64,000 nt of DNA from Crossaster papposus (lineage: Eukaryota > Echinodermata > Asteroidea > Velatida > Solasteridae). Location: positions 186,001 through 250,000 of the forward strand of contig JBAIAA010000784.1 of assembly GCA_037893245.1 (NCBI GenBank), read 5' to 3'. The notes under the pieces were generated by a model that searched no databases, was not told the origin of the DNA, and saw only the letters and a list, made by a program, of their open reading frames with translations. Below, in pieces: positions 56,661-64,000 of this stretch (position 1 is the stretch's first letter; each line of letters starts with the position of its first letter). A program made the translations under genes and the position numbers.

Positions 56661-58153
56661 GCAGTGCAAATAGCAGTACTCTTTAGTAAAGAAAATGCCG
56701 GTCCAGTTATTAGAGTATACCAAATCTATGAGTAATGCAAAAGTGTCTAAAACGAAGAAGACGTAAGGTGGCTTTCAAAATGCAAAGCATGCAGGTACAT
56801 GTACATTTTATTTGTAATCCTTAGCGTCGCCGTGAGTAAATTGGTGGTAGCGTTGGCACAGTATAGTATGGCTACTACGTATGTTCGGCGTTCCTGACAA
56901 TTCAGAGATTTGAGGAAGTAAGGCCTACGGCAGTTAAACCCAGCAGTTTTAGTAAACCTTTCCTGGTTATGAGTATATGATTAAATGGTTGTTCTCCTTT
57001 GTTTCACAATTATTGATTTGTTCTTTACAAAATATGATTCACGTTCATATCTTCGTGACAATTGTGCATAAAAAGGAAACTTGATCCACAATAGGCTGAT
57101 CGAAATACATGAATTTGGCAAACCTTTGAACAGATTTGAGGAGGATAGCTATAAAAAGGCATACATAACATTTTCAAGCTCTTAGGCCACCGTAGCGCCA
57201 GCTTATGCAATTATGTTAGTGGAACTTCATGGGCACTATAACAGATGTTTCAAAATCAGATGCGGCAAATGAGTCCGTAGGTAGCCAAGTGACTACCAGG
57301 TGAGGGGTTGGTTTTTTGTTTTGTTTTTCCATCTTTGTCTAAATTCAGATTGAGTGGTTTATCTCAGAGGAAAACTTTGTAGTCCTATATAAGGACATAT
57401 GTCAAACCTTTTCTAAATTTAAAATATTATCACTGGTGACTGTAAAGGCAGTTTGCCATGAATATGTGTATGCTGGTAGCAAGAGGTAGGATGGACAAGG
57501 TTAGAAAGATGGATTTATCCCTCTGTGATTTAACAGACACAGCACCGTTTATGTATTTCACGTTTCTCTTGATTTAATCCCATATGTACAGGACATGTGA
57601 CGACTATATTATGGCAGTCGTCTGGTGAAGCAGAATCTTCATTACCAGAGTCACTAACAAGATGGAGGAGGTCCTTGGAGCGATAGAGGGTTAAAGCTTT
57701 GCCTTGGGTCTCCAAGGTTTAGGAGTGATAATAGGCCCCTAGAAAGGGTATTTATAGCTAGTCCCTGAAATTGTTTTATGTTTGGCACAGCCCAGGCGAT
57801 CAGACCTTGATTGTTATGGGAGCGTGTGTTTACAAGGCGGTGAAGCCCCATGGCAAAGCCCCACGGCATGAGATGGGTTTAGAACCACGCGTTGTTCCTT
57901 ACGAGGCAAGTTGTATCGTGTTAACCTGCAAACAGGAATGAGAGGGTGGTGAAGTTTACGTGCATATTTACATTAACATTCCGTTCATGATAGCCAAAAT
58001 TCACCAAAGAAATAGACACGGAAACTTTGAATTAATGCGATTGGCTATCGGTTGCAATCAAAGTTCAATATTTTAACCAAAGACAGAGGCCGCATTTGCG
58101 CTGCCTCGCAATAGCACATTCCATCCGTTGAATGATATTCGCTCTTTTGAAGC

Positions 58154-58387
58154 ATGTGGCTCAATGTATTCCAAGCGAGATTGGAGAAAATTCGCGCTTG
58201 TGGACCGGCAACAGCCATGCCTCCTCATGCGTTGCTGTTAAACAATATTGTATGGAGTAAGTTTATCCAAGAGATATATATTAATCAAGGATTAGACGCA
58301 AAGGTAGTATATCTTGGTGAGAGAAAGGTCCCAAATGGTGTTGGTGGAAAGTACAGTAGGCATGTACGATTGGAACGTGTACAGTAA
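58154..58387 (+). CDS. Unrecognised open frame in arm
   Basis: A 77-residue frame (ATAMPPHALLLNNIVWSKF, VVYLGERKVPNGVGGKYSRH) of balanced composition. I could not find its counterpart in the left arm and recognise no domain. It could be a transposon or host exon; evidence is weak. Confidence 0.2.
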   Translation: MWLNVFQARLEKIRACGPATAMPPHALLLNNIVWSKFIQEIYINQGLDAKVVYLGERKVPNGVGGKYSRHVRLERVQ

Positions 58388-58862
58388 AAGTAACTGTATA
58401 GGCCTAAGGAGAATGTATTAAATTTCGGTTGTGGTTGCACTTGCAGGATTTGGTTGCTCTAGATGACCATAGTCTTGGCAGAGTGTAACAATGAACAGAA
58501 GGTCTTAAACTGACTTCTGTTAGCGGATACTGCTGCCAATCCGAGATATGCGGTACATAATGTGTACAGGTACAGGTAATGCACGTGTACATAGGCAGGG
58601 CAGTGTTTTGGCATGAGCAGAGTAACAGACCCCATGGGGAGGTGTGTTTGGACTAGGGTTTAAAATAGATAAGAGGGCTGGCAAGTTTTGCGGTTGGTTT
58701 TATTGTTTTCTCTTTTAATGTGGGGAAAGCCCCCAGGCAGATATGTATGGAAAACCTATAAAAATAGATTGATGTGGAGTTTAATGTGGGACAAAACCCA
58801 GAGTTTAATGTGGAAAAAACCCAGATATTGATGTGGGGAAATGCCCCAGGCAGAGAGGTGGG

Positions 58863-60043
58863 CATAATGAAACCTTTCGCCCGGTTTTAAACAAAGGCTC
58901 AGTGAATGTCCTGTGCATCCATTGTGTGGTCAGCTGTATGCAGAGACCAAGGAGAGTTGACCTCTAAACCACACAACACACGCGGAGACTTAGCTTTAAA
59001 TCATTCCATTATTACATAGGGGTAAAATAGGTCGCCAGGTGACCACAGCGGTAAGAAAACTGGTGATTGGTGAATGTATTTTCTCATAGGAGTCGGACGG
59101 AGTGAAGAATACAATAGAAAGGAATGCGGTGCTCGCATGTGTGCTGTGCGTTCAAGCATGTATAGAGCCAACGTAGAAGACGTGTGTGAGATCACTTACC
59201 GATTTGACGCACTAGCACACGGACGTGCAAACATAACGACCACCTTTGCCGCCATATTTACAGCTACTGCAGCGTGTTACGTTCAGCCAAGTTTTCTTTC
59301 TATGGCTAGAGTACTAGTTTAATCATGATTGTGAAGTTTTTACAAGGTTCTAATTTGTCGATTTGTTTCCCTTTACACTAGCAAGTGCAGTTATCTTCGT
59401 AAGGCGCTGTTATGGCACAGGTAAGCAAACGAGACCATCTCTATGGGCTCGTTTTCTCCTCACATCGAGCAGTTGTTTGCACTCCGGGATTTGCCTCAAG
59501 ATCGGTGCTCCCCAAAACAGGTGTGTATTATTAACATGTTTTCTTTTGCAGGTGTATTCTACAGTAGGTAGGCGTATGAGAAAATATTTTTTTCAATTTT
59601 CTTTTAACAGTGCTTTGCTTATATTTATCCAACCAGGTTGTGTCTTATATCACTAGAAAGCTAATGACGTCAGCCATTTACAACCATTATATACAAAGTT
59701 TGGTGACCTTTGGTTCTCGAGCTACGCCTGTGTGAAGCTGGCTTGTGTGTACGTTAGTCATAAAAATTGGCAATTTTACACGGCCGTACATGTGGAAAAT
59801 GAGGTTTTTCCCCGGGAAACTTAAACCAGTGCTTCGTTATCTTAGCCTCGATTATAAAAATGTATACATGATATTGAAGCTTATAGTGTGTAGTTTCATA
59901 ATCGATTTTATCCGAAATGGTGAAATATTGCGTTTAAAATGTACGCGAGGTTTTGTGAAACTGGAGGCCGTTTTTGAGGGTCATAACTGTACAAAAAGAT
60001 GCGTACGAAGTTTCCGTCGAGCAGATGACGTGTAGTTTTCATT
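58863..60043. other. Arm-specific insertion of about 1.2 kb
   Basis: It interrupts the minisatellite between 58862 and 60045. Its limits read CATAATGAAA and TTTCATTATG, short inverted ends. The interior is unrecognised. The left arm has no counterpart at the equivalent place. Confidence 0.5.
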
Positions 60044-60044
60044 A

Positions 60045-60211
60045 TGGGACAAGCTCCAGGCAGAGATGGGGAAAGGCCCCAGAAATAGATGTGGGGAAAG
60101 GCCCCAGAAATAAATGCGGGGAAAGGCCCAAAAATAAATGTGGGGAAAAGCCCCAGGCAGAGATGGGGAAGGCCCCAGTGATCGATGTGGAAAAAATCCC
60201 CAGAGACCGAT

Positions 60212-60247
<36 letters not shown>

Positions 60248-60445
60248 AGCCTCAGAAATAAATGCGGGGAAAAGCCCCAGAAAGAGATGTGGGGAAGAAC
60301 CCCAGAAATAAATGTGGGGAGAGGCCCCAGGCAGATATGTGGGGAAGAGCCCCAGATATTGATGTTGGCAAAGGCACAAGGCAGAGATAGGAAAGGCCCA
60401 ATTTGTAATAATGTATTTATAAAAAGGGGAATAGCCCCAGTGAAT
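60045..60445 (+). repeat. Minisatellite, inverted counterpart of 10019-10920
   Basis: About fourteen units of the form ggggaaaggccccagaaata-aatgtg. It contains a run of about 41 G at 60206-60246, much longer than anything in the left-arm array. A further five units lie at 58715-58862, separated by the 1.2-kb insertion. Confidence 0.88.
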
Positions 60446-62752
60446 TAAGAAGGCAGGTAAAGGTACAGTTTATACATGTATTATGTTTTATAGGTTATAT
60501 TAGTTATTCAGCTACGAATGGCAACAATCGAACAATATGCTTGTGAAGAAAGTAGGATAATGTAATAATGTAATAAAGCAACAAGATAAAAAAGAAACGA
60601 GGTAATACCAACATACAAATAGTCAGGAAAAATGAAATGAATAAGGAAGCGGGTATTTATGGTAAATTGGATTTAAAACGTTTAAGGTTTGACGCTTGTA
60701 GGTTGTGGATTTTGCTTATAAACAGAGGCGTGACAATGAGGGCAACAGCCCCAGTTTAAATGGCACGGGATTATTTATGTGTATTCTGTATTCCCCCTAA
60801 ATGTAAGCGAGATATAGGCCGATTCAGTAGGCCGATTGAGTTAACGTATTTCACTTGTAGGCAAACTATAATATACCCACTTGGTTTTAGTAATGGTTGG
60901 GGTTTGTTGTTTGTAAATGCGACCCCCATCACTGTTAATAAAGAGAAAAGGAAACATTTAAGCACTTTAATGTTTTAGTTACCTGCGTGTATGAAATTAC
61001 ACAAAGGTTAAAACTGTGCAAGTGTTTGGCCATGCCCGAGTCACGCTACAAGACACCGTCGCTATGGCGGGCGTGACCCACTCGATGTATTTTGATGTCC
61101 ATGGTTTTGTCTTGCAAATAACAGTGGAGTTTGACAAATAAAACAAACAATGAGATAACAACAGTTATAACAATGAGATAATAAAACCTCTCGGGAAAAT
61201 GGGACTAACCATAATAATTTGGAAATGAGTACCGTAAATAAAGGAAGCAGGGCGCAAAATGAGTTAGGCAAAGCGGATTATCAGGAGATAAATATCATTA
61301 TACAAAGATGGCAGCAAATAGCATCAGGGGAAGAAACGCATGCGTGTACAAATATTTATAAATTATAAACAAATGGAGTCCTTATCTATATCGACAATTG
61401 GTTTTCGCTGTTGTTTTTACGATTTTGCCATAATATTGTGTCCGGGTTTTTCTCCGCCTTTTAAAAATAAAGGGCCACTGTCGGCTAATCAATCATAAGA
61501 AGGAGGTAAATCGTGAATGTGCATACTTTGGTGCTAGCATGCATCAGTAGATATATTTTTTATGTTTAGCTAAGCTAACCGATTTGCATAAGAATACTTT
61601 GCAGGAAGGACTATGATGCATTGAAGTGGGAGAGTGCTGTAGCAAGCACTGACCTCGTTCGGCATACAAGACGACGGCCGTAGGAAGGATGCAAGTCAGG
61701 TTTAGAACTTTGGCACATCAGGAGTGAAAGCACAGCATTGGGTACTTTTCAAGACAATGGCCTCGTCTGGCGCGCCAATTGAAGGGGTAACGATGAAGAA
61801 GGGACATCTGGGAAGGTATTGGAGATTGTCAGTATTGTTTGAAACGAAATAACACGGAGATGCTGCCCAGCAAACAATGAGGCTGGTAAGTAACAGCTCG
61901 GACTCATTTCGTCCACTCTGTTTTGCCGTCGAAGCTTGGTGCTCCCCAAGTTCATGGTATGCTGCATTTAGTTTGTTTGCCTTTGTTGGTTGTTCCACTT
62001 TCTCAAAATTTTGGGAAGGAAGGACTGAAGGTAAACGTTAGTGTTGGCTGTGATATCATTGATTTGTTCGTTGTTCCCCCTGCGCAGTCAAGTAGTTTTT
62101 CGGTTTCAGGACGGTAGGTTTAATTTTAACAATGTTGTGGAGGACTTTGTATAGGTAGGTGAGTTGGTTTGCTTTCCTTCTATCTTCCAGTGATGACCAG
62201 TCTAAGTTTGCTGGCATTTTTTTGAGACGCTACTTCTTCTTGATAAATCACCACAGACAAAGCGGGCAGCACGTCGCTGAACCTTTTTAAGAGCTCCTAT
62301 GTTCTTTGATGTATGTGGGCTCCAAGCAAAACTTCCATACTCAAGGTTTGGTCTAACTAAGGCAGTGTACAACTTCTCCTTGACAGCCTTTTGAGGCTGG
62401 GTAGAAGTTTCGCATGAGGAAGTTCAAGATGCGGATAGCTTTGAATGCTGCATGTCAGGCCTGACTGTTCCAGCTCAGATTACTCTGAATGTTGATACCT
62501 AGAGGTGATCTCAGATTTCTCATCGATCGAAGATAGAGGGAGTACTCGGCGCAGCTGAAATTGGAATGTATCCACTTGTATTCGGTGGGGGTTGATTTAT
62601 TTATGATGCTCTAGGTTAAATCTACAGGTACAACATATTTATAGGTACAACATATCATTTAGCATTTGGGGGAATTCGAATAGTGCTGGTCGACTGGGAT
62701 GAGGATGTCCTTTAATTTGAAGCAACCTGGAGGTATAATGGACGGCGGCCAA

Positions 62753-63203
62753 ATTTCGCCGATGAATGTGCTCTGTGAGAAATTTGTTTTCACTCGAAAT
62801 TTGCCGACGGGCAGGACGAGAGGCCGTTTTAGGCAGCTCAAATTTCAGCATGTATATAGGTCGTCGAGTCGAAGAATATTCAAGATGCTACAATCTATCT
62901 CGGGGTAGTCCAGGCCTTTACTATTTTGCAACATGCCAAGGGCTGATGAGGCGGCACCGTATGACAAAGCGAAATTAAGAATTGGTCGGTTAGCTACAGC
63001 AGTAAGGGTACAATGAGAAAAGGTACAATACAGAAAGGTAAGGCAGCTGGAGACGGCTTTATGACAAGTATGAGGAATAGTGCGCAAACAAGGATGCCTA
63101 CCTGTAGAACATGGGCTTGGCCTCATTTGAGGGTTAGCGGCTAGAGGAGCCTGTCGGCATGGAACAACACATCAAGACCCTTAACTGGTAGACAAATGGT
63201 TTA
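62753..63203. other. Unassigned region beyond the right arm
   Basis: No gene or repeat recognised. Its left-arm counterpart, if any, was replaced by or lies beyond the DIRS element. Confidence 0.4.
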
Positions 63204-63426
63204 CTATTTGCATCGCTGCGACGTAGCGGTCGGAAGATCCATATTCACTTTGTGAATTTGGTCGCTCCGAGGACAGGTAAGATCCAAAACATTTATCCCA
63301 CCCACCCTCCCCCATACTAGGTGGTCCTGCTGTTCGGATTCTAGTCTCTATACGCTCAAATCCTTCTACCCATACCTAAGATCAAATGTGGACTCTGGAG
63401 TCCGAACAAAGCAGCGATGCAAATAG
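63204..63426. mobile_element. 223-bp TIR element of the CTATTTGCATCGCTGC family
   Basis: It begins CTATTTGCATCGCTGCGACG and ends AAAGCAGCGATGCAAATAG. The flanks repeat gtttac, allowing a 4- to 6-bp target duplication depending on where the ends are placed. The first 60 bp match those at 33760 and (inverted) 16584, where the inverted arms end, and the right end is related to the left end of the 22-kb insertion at 34510. Confidence 0.72.
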
Positions 63427-63727
63427 TTTACTATAAACTTATTACTGTAACCTTTTTCTTGCATATTTTCCATCATTTCCTGATCTGTTACAAGGGGTCC
63501 AAATCAGCCACGAGTGTAGGATGTTTCTTCACCTCTGAATCTGCCGCTTTAGTATAAATCCTCATTGGAGTATAAATCCTCATCGAATATGTCCCAAAAT
63601 ACTGGTTTGAATCACCATCAAAATAAATTGGCGAGTCAGTTCTTGAGGTGACACAACATATCTCCCAACGTATTCCTACTCAAAAATATGTACGGATCAT
63701 CACTGGAAGACATTTTAGCGGAGTTAA

Positions 63728-64000
63728 AGGTAAGATACACCATTTGCAGATATCGAAAATATTTACTAACGAATTATTAAGAAATATCTTACTCAATTGA
63801 AAGTAAATAATGATTCTAGGCATTCAGCAAAAAGATTGCGCTAGATATCCTGTAATTATTCCCCCAAAAAAGAATTTTATAAAGGAAAATTTGCGATCGC
63901 CGGACAGCGATCGCGAAAAAACAAAGATAACATAAGAATAACGACTCGACCCCGGTTGAAAACAAACGCTGTTTTTCGTGCTTTTCTCGGCATCCATGAT
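63728..64000. mobile_element. TTAA-target MITE (AGGTAG family), cut by window end
   Basis: TTAA (63724-63727) then AGGTAAGATACACCATTTGC; internal blocks tttactaacgaattattaag, attgcgctagatatcctg and gcgatcgcgaaaaaac match the family. The right end lies outside the window. Confidence 0.9.

Larger units (their letters stand above)
34509..56674. mobile_element. 22.2-kb insertion in the right arm, with TIRs and 5-bp target duplication
   Basis: The left end CTATTCGCACTGC (34510-34522) and right end GCAGTGCAAATAG (56661-56673) are inverted copies. AGTAC flanks both sides (34504-34508 and 56675-56679). Flanks ggttcttat and tctttagtaaagaaaatgcc rejoin in the left arm at 14800-14830, where the site occurs once as AGCAC. 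The interior contains satellites, nested transposons and unassigned DNA. I recognise no capsid, polymerase, integrase or transposase gene that would own the whole. It may be one giant element or a small TIR element swollen by nested insertions and satellite growth. Confidence 0.75.
56680..62752 (-). repeat. Right arm of inverted duplication, main part
   Basis: Inverse of 14815-7437 (anchors given under the left arm). It lacks the 939-bp element at 13799-14737 and carries a 1.2-kb insertion at about 58863-60043 that splits the GGGG/CCCC minisatellite. The match ends at 62752 opposite the 5' end of the DIRS element in the left arm. Confidence 0.85.

Noticed and set aside
34509-56674. Polinton/Maverick identity for the 22-kb insertion
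   Set aside because: Size is suitable, but there is no protein-primed polymerase, integrase, ATPase, protease or capsid-like ORF, and the short TIRs and 5-bp duplication do not fit.

Overview
The window is repeat-dense eukaryotic DNA with no complete host gene that I can support. The transposon mix is DIRS, CR1/L2-like LINEs with ATT-type tails, PIF/Harbinger, hAT, TTAA-target elements, Tc1/mariner, an LTR retrotransposon and tRNA-derived SINEs. Together with telomere-like TTAGGG tracts and many ACATGTAC and TAGGCCTA words, this suggests a marine invertebrate, most likely a deuterostome. Echinoderm is my first guess, amphioxus or hemichordate the alternatives. The species call is inference.

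Layout. 1-3470: AT-rich DNA with one diverged duplication. 3471-7434: a decayed DIRS-type tyrosine-recombinase retrotransposon on the minus strand. 7437-16584: the left arm of a large inverted duplication, carrying a 939-bp TIR element and a 954-bp solo LTR that the other arm lacks. 17076-20985: small elements, a LINE endonuclease fragment and exons of a broken minus-strand gene. 21229-27930: a 6.7-kb Harbinger-type element loaded with nested LINEs and a MITE. It appears to sit in an intron of that broken gene, whose first exon is at 28160-28510. 28600-33760: mostly unassigned DNA with foldbacks, a strong palindrome cluster, a deleted LINE and a MITE.

33760-62752 is the right arm in inverted orientation. 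It is split into 33760-34503 and 56680-62752 by a roughly 22.2-kb insertion (34509-56674) bounded by short terminal inverted repeats and a 5-bp target duplication (AGTAC). The left arm preserves the empty site (14812-14830). The insertion holds most of the satellite DNA: an 11-bp array, an 89-bp satellite interrupted by MITEs and tandemly duplicated, and a 114-bp satellite. It also holds a Harbinger-type element with a Myb-like ORF, a Tc1-like element with telomere-like arrays in its inverted repeats, and a very young miniature LTR retrotransposon (51909-53704).

Many insertions can be defined precisely because the window contains paralogous copies with and without them. The strongest results are the 22-kb insertion with its empty site, the miniature LTR element with near-identical LTRs, the TTAA-target MITE family (8 copies), and the hAT-type foldback with perfect 8-bp target duplications at two unrelated loci. 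All alignments were made by eye; identities and family names should be read accordingly.
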